From positions 17,949,458 to 18,013,457 of the forward strand of contig OY482848.1 of NCBI GenBank assembly GCA_960531495.1: DNA of 64,000 nucleotides. The letters are read 5' to 3'. Source of the stretch: Zeus faber (lineage: Eukaryota; Chordata; Actinopteri; Zeiformes; Zeidae). The translations under genes were made by a program, and so were the position numbers. The notes beneath the pieces are model-generated. The model was given only the letters and a program-made list of their open reading frames with translations. It ran no database searches and had not been told where the DNA came from. Positions 9,733 through 21,299 of this stretch are shown here, piece after piece. Each line of letters starts with the position of its first letter. Position 1 is the stretch's first letter.

Positions 9733-11070
9733 GAGTGGTCTCTAGACAGGTTACAGAGTACCTGTCAAGAAACAACCTTCTTGATACACTTCAATCTGGC
9801 TTCAAAAGTGGTCACTCCACCGCAACAGCCCTGTTGTCTGTGACAGAGGCCGCAAAAACTGCTAGAGCTGCTGCCAAATCCTCGGTTCTCATTCTGCTAG
9901 ACTTATCAGCTGCCTTTGACACTGTCAACCACAGCATACTCCTGTCCATACTCAAGTATGGGCATATCTGGCAGTGCACTTTCCTGGTTCGAATCTTACC
10001 ACCACCCAAGGCTCGGTGCTGGGACCCCTCCTCTTTGCCATATACACCACCTCACTGGGCCCGATCCTCCGCTCGCATGGCTTTTCATATCACTGCTATG
10101 CGGATGATACTCAACTCTATCCGTCCTTCCTGCCTGACGACCCCACTGTCTCGACGCGGATCTCGGATTGTCTCGCTGACATATCCACATGGATGAAGGA
10201 TTTACATCTTCAACTAAACATGGCGAAAACGGAACTGCTGGTCTTCCCGGCCAAACAAGGTATTTATCACAACATTGATATAAAAAGTGACTCTCTATCT
10301 CTTGTTCCTACCGAGGCTGCAAGGAATCTAGGTGTCATTATTGATGACCAACTGACATTCTCGGACCGTGTTGCTGCCGTCTCCCAGTCCTGCCGCTTTG
10401 CACTACTCAACATCCGAAAAGTCAGGCCGTTCCTGACCCAATATGCCACTCAACTGCTGGTACAACCCTTGGTGATGTCCTGTCTCGACTACTGCAACGC
10501 TCTCTTCACAGGCTTGCCGGCCTGTGCGGTGAAGCCACTACAGATGATACAGAATGCGACGGCGCGACTGGTGTTCAACCAGCCAAAGAGGGCACATGTC
10601 ACTCCACTGCTCATCAAGCTCCACTGGCTACCTGTAGCCGCTCGCATCAAGTTTAAGTCTCTTATGCTTGCCTACAGAGTGATTGTTGGGAATGCTCCCG
10701 CCTACTTAAATGCTCTTGTAAAAGCACATTTTACCCCCCGGATGCTGCGCTCATCAAATGAGCGTCGCCTGGCTCTGCCGGCCGTACAACCACGGCAATC
10801 CAGGTTATTCTCATTTGTAGTTCCACGTTGGTGGAAAGAGCTGCCAAAAACGACCAGAGCAGGGACCTCCCTCCCTGTCTTTAAGAAGCACTTGAAGACC
10901 CAGCTCTTCAGAGAGTACCTCCTCTCCTAACTTACAATTACTTAGCACTACTTAGCAGTATTTATTGTTACACTAATGTCTCTGTCGCAATGTAGCTTGA
11001 ATGTTATTCTCCCTTGTAAGTCGCTTTGGAAAAAAGCGTCTGCTAAATGACTAAATGTAAATGTAAATGT
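9733..11070 (+). mobile_element. L2-clade LINE, 5'-truncated, with largely open RT C-terminal half
   Basis: 9735-9970 encodes the RT start: FKSGHSTATALL and [20 protein letters not shown]. After a frameshift and loss of about 20 residues, a 318-residue open frame (9974-10930) has [18 protein letters not shown], the catalytic CYADDTQLY, then [32 protein letters not shown] and [15 protein letters not shown]. It ends [16 protein letters not shown] before the stop. The 3' UTR ends gtaagtcgctttggaaaaaa (from 11016) plus gcgtctgctaaatg and taaatg repeats, the tail shared with the SINE at 5742. It is the best preserved LINE coding region in the first 20 kb. It sits inside the endogenous retrovirus. 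Confidence 0.9.
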
Positions 11071-11638
11071 TACGTGTGGGTATTGGTTAATAATTAGCGC
11101 TATTGTCTATGCTAAATGTGTGTAGCTTGGAGTGGGGACTCAATGGTTATCTATAATCTTGCTGTGTGGTGGCTGAGCTGTGGATTCTGGGTGGGTTAGT
11201 CAGACACACACAGTCACACATCATCAGCAAAGCGCATGCATTTAGAATTCTCTTCCGGAAACTTCTGTCAGTACGCGCCAACCCTCTAGCCGCTCACGTC
11301 CTTGTATCTCCGTCCGTGACTTTTAACATTCTTTTACCCATCCACTTTTCAGTGTCGTTCTATTTCCCTCACAATTCAATATCTCTGTTGTCTCTATCCC
11401 AACAGCACTCAAATAACATCTATTTCAGCAACAATGCTGCAACACAAATCAAATGTACTAAAATCGCAACACAGTCCATACAAGGGGGAAACACAGTACA
11501 TACAAGGGGGAAACACACAACTACCAAAGTCTTACCACATCCCAGACAGTCAACACTAATCAGATTTAGACCATACAAGAAACCTTCATACTCTCACAGA
11601 TTCAGTTTGCACACAAAACACAGCAATGTATCACACAA

Positions 11639-11647
11639 GACACACAC

Positions 11648-11736
<89 letters not shown>
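11639..11736. repeat. (CA)n microsatellite
   Basis: About 47 ca units with one cgca interruption near the left end. Confidence 0.95.
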
Positions 11737-11737
<1 letters not shown>

Positions 11738-12462
11738 ATGCACACACACAGTATACAGCACAATAAAATAGCCACTAAATAGCCCTCGGATCAGGGTACT
11801 GGAGGAGCTCGAATGTACTTAAGCCCACCGTCTCCGCTATAAGGTGGAGAGCCGGCCGGACACATATGACTTCGGAACAGAAGATTGCAGGTACAACACT
11901 TTCACTCAAATCACAACAAGACAGATGGAAAGACAGACAGAGGGACTGAAACACAGTCAGAGCACAGTGCACTGCAATCATACAAATATCAGCCCACTGA
12001 TAGTTTGTAGCTGTTTTGGACAGGTGCCCGTACATGTACCTTCGAATCACAACTCGGCAACCTCTATTTTAGCGCTTCCTGGACTGCAGCCCGTACTCTG
12101 AGGACGTCTCTCTCTTTTTACAAACAAATATAATTAAACCAAGATGCTGGAGGAAGCATGTAGGACCTACGTACAACACCCCCCACTACCTCTGCACAGT
12201 CATCCCGCAACAGATCACGTCTGACATTGTTTTGACTGATCCTCTGTAATGTGAATTCTAACAATTATTCGCTTACCACCCTGGTTAGAGGTCTAAAAAT
12301 TATTCGCTGGATCGCTGTCCTTTTGATTTACTATGATTTTTGACTATGATGTCCCACAACATCTAACCCAACCGTAATTTGTCCCAGCAGACAAAGACAA
12401 TGATTAGACATCTAGCCCTTCGGTAATCTGTCCAAACAGTCCCTTAGTCTGTCTAATGCTAT

Positions 12463-12578
12463 ATCATTAATTTTGATTCAATAATTTGGATCACAGGTCC
12501 GAATCAGAATTTTCTAGGTGCTCACCAATCATTAATTTAGATTCAATAACTTGGATCACAGGTCCGAATCAGAATTTT
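12463..12578. repeat. Tandem duplication of about 51 bp
   Basis: The unit starting atcattaattttgattcaat (12463-12513) recurs at 12528-12578 with few changes; both contain ggatcacaggtccgaatcag. The period is 65 bp. It lies near the presumed 5' LTR/leader boundary of the retrovirus. Confidence 0.85.
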
Positions 12579-12599
12579 TGTGGTCCTTTTCAGGAGGTA

Positions 12600-13602
12600 C
12601 GCGATCCCAGACACGCCACCACTTAGCGACACAGACAGTCAACAATCTTTGCAGATTTCATGAAATGGCTCTGCTCACCTTTGTCCCTAGATCTTGGTTG
12701 ACCGTCCTGTCCGCAGATTGGTCTGGAGACACCATCACCTCCTGGCTGGCTCGCCAAATGGTGATTAATTTAGTTTGGACTGGACGGCTGGACTGAGGAG
12801 ATAAAGACAGTGATTAAAAGATAAGTATTTATTAAGAACTGGTACAATGTTTTAAGAACATGCACCAGGGGTCTGACGGCCTGTAATTTACTGCCTATAT
12901 GACTGAGGAAAGAACACACAAAGTCAGTAAAGTTTGTATAGTACTTACATCAATTTATTATAATGGGTACAGCAATGGTGCACTCTGGTCTTGAGACCAT
13001 GGTATGAGCCTTGAGAGACGGTTCTGTCTTAACTTTATAACACACACGAGTAGAAAACTACTGGGAGGACGGCACACAGAGTCAAGTGGAAAAATATTGC
13101 ACAATATCAAAACCGAAAATTACAGAGTTACAGGATTTGTGCATTATCGAAACCGAAAGTTAGAGAGTTACAGACTTCGAGAGAGAGAGGGGGGGGGGGG
13201 AGGGAGAGGGAGTTGGAGAAAGAGAGCCAGGGTGGGACAGAGAGGGGGAGAAGTTTGACCAAAGCTCGTAAAAAAGATTTCAGGTCTTTTCCAGAAGAGA
13301 ACCCCAATCTCTGGGGTGGGCTGGTTATATAGTCTCTTTGGTGACCTTTACTGGCAGATGTCACAAAAGGTGCAGTTACTGTGGATTGTGCAAAAGCTGA
13401 ACATTGCTTTGTCACTCAAGTTTGACATTCAACAAAGATCATTATGTTCGGAAATTCCGGGGAGCATCGTGTGCACCTGCACGTAAGCCCAGACACTGGC
13501 TATGAGACTAAATAACATGACCTTATTTGGTAACATGGAAAGTTAAATAAATGGGGGTGAGTGTGATGACCGATCATTACCAAAAAATTACACCATTTGA
13601 CA
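12600..13602 (-). repeat. Endogenous retrovirus 5' LTR (approximate inner edge)
   Basis: On the reverse strand it starts TGTCAAATGG at 13602. The first 118 bases match the truncated 3' LTR at 7232-7343. A TATA-like TTATAAAGT lies at 13032-13040, and an AATAAA signal follows at about 12954-12959, the expected U3-R order. The inner edge and primer-binding site are uncertain; I place them near 12600 from gene-free context only. A purine-rich stretch (13180-13250) lies within U3. Confidence 0.6.
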
Positions 13603-14260
13603 TCAACTGTACAATCGAACACTCCTCAGCATTTTAGGCACTCTAAAAGACATAGAGAAGACATTGGCCAGACCATGTCTAACCTTTCACTCATGCTTAC
13701 AATTGCACAAGGAATTATGTTACCGGCTGCTCCCCGCACAGGATAATGTTTGGAAGACAGCCAAGGTTACCCATAGACATAGCCTTAGGATAGCCAATCA
13801 AAGGAAAATAATCAATTTCACCTTCTCAGTATTTGAGGAACCTGAAATCTCACCTGGAAAAAAGCTATCGGGTTGCCATAGAAAACTCTCACAAGGTTGC
13901 AGAAAAAAAACCAAGAAGCGATTTGATGCAGTTGCCAGAGAATCTACACTAGATGTCGGAGATTGAGTCTTGTTACGTAGCCTCCGTCTCCGCAACAAAC
14001 ATAAACTGGCAGATCGTTGGGAGTCCACGATCTATGTGGTTTTAAAGAGGATTGGAGATTTACTTGTGTACTCTTTGAAATGCGAAAAGGAGGAAGGACC
14101 ACCTCCGACATTACACAGGGACTTTTTACTGCTTTGTGGATTTCTGCCCGAGGTTGAGAGAGAGGAACAACAGGTGAAAAGTAGTCCAAAGAGACTTAGA
14201 ACGAGACAGGAAAGTACCATCCAACTAGATGAAGAACCATTTTGCTTCAGACGATGAAAA
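13603..14260 (+). pseudogene. Gypsy integrase C-terminal half, resumed after the retrovirus
   Basis: The text resumes with RTLLSILGTLKDIEKTLARP and an eroded core end, then 13970-14257 encodes VLLRSLRLRNKHKLADRWES, VYSLKCEKEEGPPPTLHRD and LLLCGFLPEVE. That is the integrase C-terminal domain of a Gypsy group whose LTRs begin TGTAAC. It continues the fragment at 6756-7231 on the same strand. The catalytic Asp-Asp part is missing. Stops near 13966 and frame changes inactivate it. Confidence 0.75.
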
Positions 14261-15060
14261 CTATGAAAGCTGACATAAAACTGCTGTCTTACCAGATGTC
14301 ACAAACATGTTGTCAAAGTGTATCATATGTCAAAACACAATTCAGTACATGTCCCGTGCAAGCATGGTGAAAGCCCTGCAAAATCTCACCCATATCCTAT
14401 CAACGTGGGTTCAGTTCTGGGAGCTTCAAGACCAAATTATGTCCTTCAGCCTTGAAAGAGGGGGAGGCTCAGATACATAGGACTCACCAGTAAGAGAGGC
14501 TGAAGAGAATCTCTTGCCTGACACAACATATGTTGGAAGAGCTGTTAGATCCTCCAAGATTCCAACACTTGATGGAACCAAAGACTTTCTAGGGTTGAGT
14601 CCACTTGTAAAAGAAAGAAAAAATGTACCTGAAGTGGACACTCAGAACTTAACTGGAGACCTGCCTGATGCTTCTTGGCTCGGAATCTGTGGAGAGAAGT
14701 CCTCTGGAACTGGAGGCTGAAGATTCCTCCTTCAGCGAACAATTGACAAGTGTAAAGAAGACAACTCATCATACAGAAACCGAGACAGCAAGTCAAGAGA
14801 AGACAGAGTGACAGATAGAAGCAGACATTACTGTCAGGAAATCACTCAGAAAACGTGAGCCATCACACCGGTTCCAATACCCTGTGTTAGGGAATCCCCT
14901 AGGTTCGGCTGTTACTTCCTTGTTTCAAGGATTGAGTATCACCCCTAACTAATTCTATTAATGATCATGACAGTAAAGATTGGTTAACAAACATTCCCTC
15001 AGAAGAAATAGAGCCAGTTACCCAGCAGCCCTTAATATGCAATGGGACGTGCATACATTT
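14261..15060 (+). other. 3' internal region of the split Gypsy element
   Basis: This lies between the integrase C-terminus and the polypurine tract. Short open frames on both strands (for example 14545-14796 reverse, 14514-14720 forward) have no recognisable domain. It is probably the acidic C-terminal tail of pol and untranslated sequence. Confidence 0.5.
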
Positions 15061-15071
15061 AAGGGGGAGAG
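15061..15071 (+). promoter_or_regulatory. Gypsy polypurine tract
   Basis: The sequence aagggggagag stands directly before TGTAACCC, the start of the 3' LTR. It would prime plus-strand DNA synthesis. Confidence 0.75.
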
Positions 15072-15300
15072 TGTAACCCATTTGGAAAACCAATCGTTGT
15101 TAGAACTATTTCCTTGCACTGAGAATTCCTTTTATTTAATTAATTATCACATCCTTTATTTTATTATTTATTATAATTATATACTTAATTTATTGTATTG
15201 TGTCATTGCATTGTAGAATTGACAGCATCAATGTTTTGAAGTGCATCTGTATGTTTCTCTTTATTCTGCAGAATAAATATCTTCAATACTCTTAGTTTGT
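15072..15300 (+). repeat. Gypsy 3' LTR (end uncertain)
   Basis: It starts TGTAACCCATTTGG after the polypurine tract, is very AT-rich, and has an AATAAA signal at 15272-15277. The right end is unclear because Harbinger-derived sequence begins at about 15250-15300. No 5' LTR partner is visible in the window. Confidence 0.55.
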
Positions 15301-15560
15301 TTGCTGTAGTGAAACAAGTTTGCCTCGCCGACCACGCACTGAGAATTCTCCAACACATGTCCACAAGGTTTGGGGTGATGTACCGTGCCGTGTCCTCAGA
15401 TGAAACATAGATGGATATTAGGTAGTTGTGCAGAGCGACACCTGCCTTCACAGTGCTGACTGCTTTGCCCACTGAGCTCTCGATGGGGCGGCCGAGGATC
15501 TGGAAACTTGCTGCCAATATTCCAAAGTTGTTGTCAGTTATTCTCCATGCATGAATGATA
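15250..15560 (-). pseudogene. PIF/Harbinger transposase nuclease, C-terminal fragment
   Basis: The reverse frame 15203-15571 contains ITDNNFGILAASFQILGRPI, then VKAGVALHNYLIS, then YITPNLVDM. This matches the C-terminal region of Harbinger nucleases (the ENAFGILA...RRPI and ACVALHNYL blocks). The conserved Glu of ENAFG is replaced (DNNFG). Only this end is present, so it cannot cut DNA. The 5' continuation at 15590-15960 is not transposase. Confidence 0.7.
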
Positions 15561-15589
15561 TATGAATACATTAACTTGCCGATGTTGAT

Positions 15590-15960
15590 CCCGATTTTGG
15601 AGAGTCCTAGACCACCGATTATTGTGGTGATTTTTTTTTTGTTTTGTTTTGTTTTTTTGTTTTGTTTTTTTTGACCGATATTTTATCAAAAAGTGCAACA
15701 TTTTTAAACAAATTTGAAAAACGTATATTTTATTAAAGTTTCTATATTTGAGAACACTTAACTTATAACCAAACAAATAATTAAAAATAAACACACAAAG
15801 AACGTTTTGATAATTAAAAAAAATGAAAAAGAGGATATGATATTTAATTTTTTTTCCCAGAGTTCCAGTGAACGCATGCATCGCTTCCGAGACAAATTTG
15901 CTTTCCGAGTTTCCCATTAACGCAGCATGGCACACTGCTTGGAGAGCCATCTTGACAAGA
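15590..15960 (-). repeat. Dispersed repeat shared with 45768-46015
   Basis: On the reverse strand it reads gtgccatgctgcgtt..atgggaaa, then gcgttcactggaactc, and ends with gg.ctaggactctccaaa..cgg. The same ordered blocks are at 45775-45995 on the forward strand. Poly-T/G stretches (15630-15675) and AT-rich sequence lie between. It is probably a non-autonomous DNA element or part of one. Confidence 0.65.
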
Positions 15961-16060
15961 GTACCTAGATGCAGACGAAATATGGCGGACCTGCCCCATA
16001 GATGTCAACGGTCAACAGGGCACACGCCACGTCAATAGCGGAAATTTGTCTTCTTCGTGT
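15951..16060 (+). repeat. Fragment related to the 18-kb hAT-like copy
   Basis: The block gcagacgaaatatggcggac followed by catagatgtcaacgg resembles the reverse complement of 18045-18100. It is about 90 bp and imperfect. Confidence 0.45.
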
Positions 16061-16134
16061 TCCCCTTAATTACTGAATCCTGCAGGGACTATCTATCACT
16101 AAATTTATAACTATCACTAAACTAAAACCACTAC

Positions 16135-16187
16135 ATAAATAAGATAAAACATTAGGCTGACCGCAGCCAGTGTTTTATCTTATTTAT
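16135..16187. repeat. Perfect 17-bp inverted repeat
   Basis: The arm ataaataagataaaaca (16135-16151) is exactly complementary to tgttttatcttatttat (16171-16187), with a 19-base loop. It could form a hairpin, or mark the end of a small palindromic element. Confidence 0.85.
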
Positions 16188-16689
16188 TATAATTTTCTCT
16201 CACCTGTACATCTACTGTGTTTCATTCTCATTGCTGTGACACCTGAATTTCCCTCAGGGGATTAAAATGGTGTATCTTAAATTAGCACATGGATTAAAAA
16301 AGTATATATACAGAGTATATTCATGAGAAATATATTTTAAAAGTCAATTGACTGTCAAAATATTTAAATCAAATGTATTTATTAAACTATTTCTGATAAA
16401 CAATTTACTAAACAATGTGACTAAGTACTGGAAGACCCTGTGACCTACTGATGAAACACAGTGACCCTTTGCACTTTTCCTCCGTTGTCAAATTGAACCC
16501 AGCTATTATGTAAAAATAAACAGACATATTTTATGTTTGGGATCAAATTGAAACCAGCAATTAAAACCTACAAAAAATAACCATAATTAGTGTTACCCGA
16601 GTTTACACTTCAGAACATCAGCAAGGAACATATAGCAGCTTGTCAATCATGGAAAAAACACCACAAAAACTATAGAAAAACTCAATAAA

Positions 16690-16860
16690 ACTGCGTGTCT
16701 GGTATGAGCCCGCCAACGTCCAGGATAAGGCCAGGCCCAACAGGTCATCAGAGCAGAGGGTCATCGGCGGTGACCTGTCCACCCTTCAGGACCTCTATAC
16801 TTCCAGGTCGAGAAGAAGGGCCAAAAAGATGATGAGTAACCTGGATGGATGTGTTGATTC
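16690..16860 (+). pseudogene. LINE C-terminal fragment (Rex1/L2-like)
   Basis: One frame reads SSEQRVIGGDLSTLQDLYTS followed by RSRRRAKKMM. This resembles the C-terminal segment of CR1/L2/Rex1 RTs (LPTLQDLYTSR...RRA). The same motif occurs in the element at 30633-31868. Nothing upstream supports a longer element. Confidence 0.5.
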
Positions 16861-17249
16861 AAATGTGTGTTCAATTTTATTCCTTACAGATGTACATGGA
16901 GAGAGGTCTGTGACGTGACAATCACTACACGTCATTATCCATTTATTTATTCATTCTAATGAGCAAATTCTTGCAGCGCAATAACAATATTGTATTTTTC
17001 TAGGGTTTAAACTCTCTCCCTCTGGCCATGATGACCTCTCCTTGGCATCGGGTTTGTCCTTGGGCCTCAGGATTTTGATGATAATCTGAAAAACATTTAA
17101 CAAATGACCCAATCATTTTGTTCTGTCCTAGATAGTATACTTTTTTCCAGAGGGGTAAATGACTGTCCACCCTAACCCTATAATAACCTCCCATTTCTCA
17201 GTAAAATTCTTTAAAAGATAGTATAGAACCAATTACACCACTACTTATC

Positions 17250-17545
17250 CACTAATAATATATATGATGGTTTACAAAGCTCTCACTGGCCTGGCACCAA
17301 ATTATATTTCCAACATGCTGGTCAGCGATGAGCCGATTAGGCCTCTCGGGTCCTCTGGCCTTTTACACATTCCAAGATTTAATACTGGAGCTGGCAGAGC
17401 AGCCTTCTGTATTTATGCTCCCATGTTGGAACAGCTTCCCAGTCAATCTGTGATATGCCCTTACACTTTTTTTTTTTATTTTAAAAGCACAAGGCATAAA
17501 AGCTTCTTAGTCGGTATAGCAATTAGGTTTTTTTTATTCAGCATT
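17250..17545 (+). pseudogene. L2 LINE RT C-terminus fragment
   Basis: The frame 17264-17548 gives VYKALTGLAPNYISNML, then PLGSSGLLHIPRFNTGAGRA and AAFCIYAP, the typical L2 C-terminus. It closely resembles the C-terminus at 2678-2893. It is a 5'-truncated scrap with poly-T stretches after it. Confidence 0.75.
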
Positions 17546-17999
17546 TAATTGTAGAGCTGAGGGAGAGATGTTTTTTTCCATGCCAAAAAGATGGCCGGCT
17601 AAATTTCCAAAAAGAAGAACTGACAGTTATTAACGTTATTATAATACAGCTGGGTTTCCAGGATTAGCATATAGCTGCTAGTTGGGTGAGGGTTCATTAT
17701 GGGATTTCTCAAAGGAGTTTCTGGAAAACAGCTTAATTTCATTATTAGCATCATTATTTCAGGTCATTCTCGATTGTTATTTTAAAGGGACTTAACACAC
17801 ACACAGTCGACATCATTGGCTGCTTTCCCTACACTACGAGCGATTAGTTGTGGCGTAGTTGTGCTGAGATCCGTTGGATTCCTCCATCTATTAAAGTTTG
17901 ATAGACAACATTGAATAATTTTTTTTTTTTTTTAACCTGTATCTTACTGCTGTAAAGTCGTTGCCTCCTTTTTCCACAGGTGGACCGCACACATGCACG

Positions 18000-18851
18000 G
18001 ATCAAATGTTCCCGCTAACCTCCACCGTTGACTTGATCCCTGCTTCCTGTCGACGGTGGACATCCATGGGGGATGTCTGCCATATTTGGTCTGCGCCCAG
18101 GTTCCTCTCAATGCCAGCGTAAACAGACATGGATGAATTTATAACGCCTAGTCGGACTTCTGTGCTTATTTTGATGAGTCACGTAAATGTGGAGTAAGAC
18201 AGACGAGTACAGGATAAATAATCAATGTTTTTTTTGTTTATTATACTTGTTTAAAAATTGGGACACATCAGCTGCATATCTGCCTTCTCGATGTGTTCAA
18301 CAAAGTCAAATAACGCCCAATATTGGTCGGCTTTTATACATTTTCTATCACAGCGTTGCAAATAAGCGGCAGCACTGCTTTTTGGCGTCATCGTCTTTTA
18401 CGTGGCGCTTCGCGGACCGATCACGGCGCACGGATATTAACACGGAAGAGAGAAAAAACACAACCCCTTGTTTACAACTCACAACTTTCTAAACGCCAAC
18501 ATGCGTTTGATAAGGAAATCTCAAATTGCAAGATAACCCCATTCATGGATTAATGCAACATATGTCCCTCTGCTACCGAGCAGTAGCAACATGGGGTGAG
18601 GGGGACGACCGAGAGCCCAACCAAAAATATATTTTTGTTTGCCGACTGCATTTTAGTTCAAGGTTTCAGAGACTGAAAGTGAACACAAAGATGTCACTCG
18701 AGTCGTCGTGTCTCAAGTCAAGTCAAGTCAAGGCAAGTCACGAGTCTTTAACGCCCAACTCCAAGTTGAGTCTCAAGTCATTTATTTTCTGTCAAGTCAA
18801 GTTGCAAGTCATCAAAACAGTGACTGGAGTGGACTTGAGTCCACATCTCTG
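18000..18851 (-). mobile_element. Non-autonomous hAT-like element, partial copy
   Basis: On the reverse strand this starts CAGAGATGTGGACTCAAGTC at 18851 and follows the element at 44589-45660: the CAAGTC-rich head, then gggctctcggtcgtccccct, then cgtgattggtccgcgaagcg in corresponding order. It lacks the 339-bp MITE present in the 44-kb copy and so serves as an empty-site paralog. Homology fades below about 18100. I found no 8-bp duplication of the right flank (ctttgagg) on the left, so that end is lost. Confidence 0.75.
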
Positions 18852-18859
18852 CTTTGAGG

Positions 18860-21080
18860 ATCTTCTTCTTCATCTCTTCTTGAAGGGTTGTCCCTTGTTC
18901 TCCAACTCTTTTTTTATCCTTTGTTCGGATCTCTGTTGGTTATTTCACAGAGATAAGAAATTCACAAAAAGATAAGAAATTCACAAATTCAGTAGTAGCT
19001 ATTACTACTGAATGACTACTGATACTTCTGACTACTGCTTGTCCATTAGTTTTAAATTGCTGTCTGTCCTTCCGGGAAGGCGCTGCAGGACAGCAATGAT
19101 AGTCAAAGTATCGTTTATTTCCCATTTTATACTGTATTTTATTCCTATTTTACATTGGATTTATTTATGACTGCAATGCAGTGGAAGCACCTAGGTTTTT
19201 CATTTCACTGTACTTGTATAATAAATGCAACAATAAAACACCGGAAGACCCTTCTCTTTCAGGAACACCTGAATACCTGATCCTATCTTTGCTATGACTA
19301 ACTATTTTTGTTTTTGTTGATATTTGACAAGTTTTTAAGTTTTTGTATTGACATAATGCACTAACACATGAGTCGAAGATGATGTTGACAAGTTTGATGT
19401 TGTTATTTTCACATAATGCACTAACAGCATATGAGCACTTATCATACTGCACTAATTTACAAAAAACAAAGAGTTACTTATAACAGCATTTTTCCTTACA
19501 GCATCTCACCCTTGTATCTGGTTTAATTTAGAAACAGGTTGAAACAGATTGCACCAAAGGTCGTATGCTTTGATTGTTTCTAGCCCCTCATGTAAGTCGC
19601 TAAGTACAAAAGTGTCTGCTAAATGAATAAATTAATATAATAAATATAAATAAATATAAATAAATTAAATGTAGTCTGAATCTGAATCTTTTTCCATCGT
19701 GATTTCTCTCGTACAATCATAATGGCACATGCACAAACATACACATACAAAACATACATACGCTTTATTGTTCTCCTTAAAATTCCATGCATGTGCACAC
19801 ACAAACACATCTAATTGTTCCTGCAAATGTTTTTTTCTTAATTTATTGGAAGAATACCAAAAAACTGTTTCTATGTGTTTTTGCAGTTCTACACAGAATA
19901 CAGGAACACACAAACATGCAGTGCATACAGAACAAATCCTCTGATACGATAGTCAGCTTGTATCGCTTCTCATATCCAGGAGAAAATTGTGCATGATCAT
20001 CGGCGAATGTTTTAAATTCCTCAAGCTAATCTAACATAACCATTGGCCAGAAATATTGATGAACACAGTGGATGGAACAAGGATTTAGGACCATGGGCAC
20101 GTGGGGGCCTCAAGATTTTTATGATGGCACTATATTGTGCTATTGATTAAATTTTTTTTATATTAGACCAATAGTGTAATATGCACTAAATCCTTGAGTG
20201 ATATTATACAGAGTAATGTGTTCACTATGATAGAAAATCAATGCCCCAAAGGGGAACTAGAACAACCATGGCTAATGGCAACATTTTTAATTTAAATGAT
20301 TAATGCAGCAAACCGTTGTCTTTATCAAATGTGTGTAGAATTGCGGCATTCTTATTTCCATTGGTTTAAATAGTCTATCTTAATAAGCCGAGGTACAAAG
20401 GTGGCCGACTTATTTCTACCCTAAATTAATTTGTACTGGAAGGAAGTGCTCGTCTGTGCGGCGGGGGGTCTGCCCTGCCCAGGAATCAATCATCTTCAAA
20501 GGCAAGGAAGGATTCAGGAGTAACCTTGCTGACTGTTATAACCCATGAAGACAGCGTCATTCAGAGTATATACTGTAGAGTGTGTGCGTAAGAGTCTAGT
20601 GACAGTATCCAGCAAGGTTTCTAAACAATTAAAACAAGCAACGTGGAAGCTAAAGGCCCCTGCATTTTACTGGGCTTGGAAATAAAAGGCCAACCCTTTC
20701 AACGAGACTTCAAGTCAGGACCTATTACGAAAACTCCCTTTTTCAGTGCTTGAGCACATACATTTGGGTCTCTGATGGGCCTACTAACACACAAACTGTA
20801 AAATAAGAGGACTCAGTTGTTTTTTTGTGGGCTGTCTGTTTCAGGAAGCATATGGTGAAACATAATGAACCCGTTTAGATTTTCAGCCCCTATCTATGTC
20901 ATTTATGGCTTCAGAACCGCCCTCCATCTGAGAAAATTATTTCCTTCTTTCTAAAAAAAAAAAAGTATGCGGTACGTAGCCTGTAGGCTGCGGAACAAGA
21001 TCCGCTGTGTGTTTCTCCAAACAAAACCAATGCAAATAGTGAGTTTTTATTGTAGAGGTAGGTTTTTTGGGTTTTTTTTT
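18860..21080. other. Mostly unassigned AT-rich sequence
   Basis: Scattered repeat scraps are visible: an L2/SINE-type tail (gtaagtcgct, then gtgtctgctaaatga) with ATAAATA repeats at 19590-19675, and a LINE-tail-like stretch at 19190-19240. No coding motif was recognised on either strand. Open frames here are under 100 residues and lack conserved features. Confidence 0.5.
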
Positions 21081-21209
21081 TTTACAGTGTGGGAGTTCCT
21101 TCCCACAGTTATGGGTTCAGGGAGGAAGACGGAGGCCTTCTGGCCGTAGCTCGCCAACATGGCTTGAATTTTATTGTTCATTTTGGGTGTTGGCACGCAG
21201 GCCACAGTT

Positions 21210-21226
21210 ATCTATCTATCTTTCTA

Positions 21227-21289
<63 letters not shown>
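21210..21289. repeat. (TATC)n and (AT)n microsatellite
   Basis: A short tatc run passes into about 25 at units. It lies between the LTR and the transposon edge. Confidence 0.9.
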
Positions 21290-21291
<2 letters not shown>

Positions 21292-21299
21292 GATCTATT

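Larger units (their letters stand above)
11071..12599. other. Retrovirus internal DNA without recognisable gag or pol, plus (CA)n
   Basis: Between the LINE and the 5' LTR there is no protein motif I can name on either strand, although gag and pol would be expected here. Open frames at 11166-11771 and 11844-12101 look like chance frames. A (CA)n tract fills 11639-11736, and a 51-bp duplication lies at 12463-12578. Gag and pol therefore seem to be lost. Confidence 0.5.

Noticed and set aside
18187-18975. Open frames of 76-149 residues as a possible gene
   Set aside because: The DNA is a reversed copy of a non-coding hAT-like element, also present at 44589-45660.
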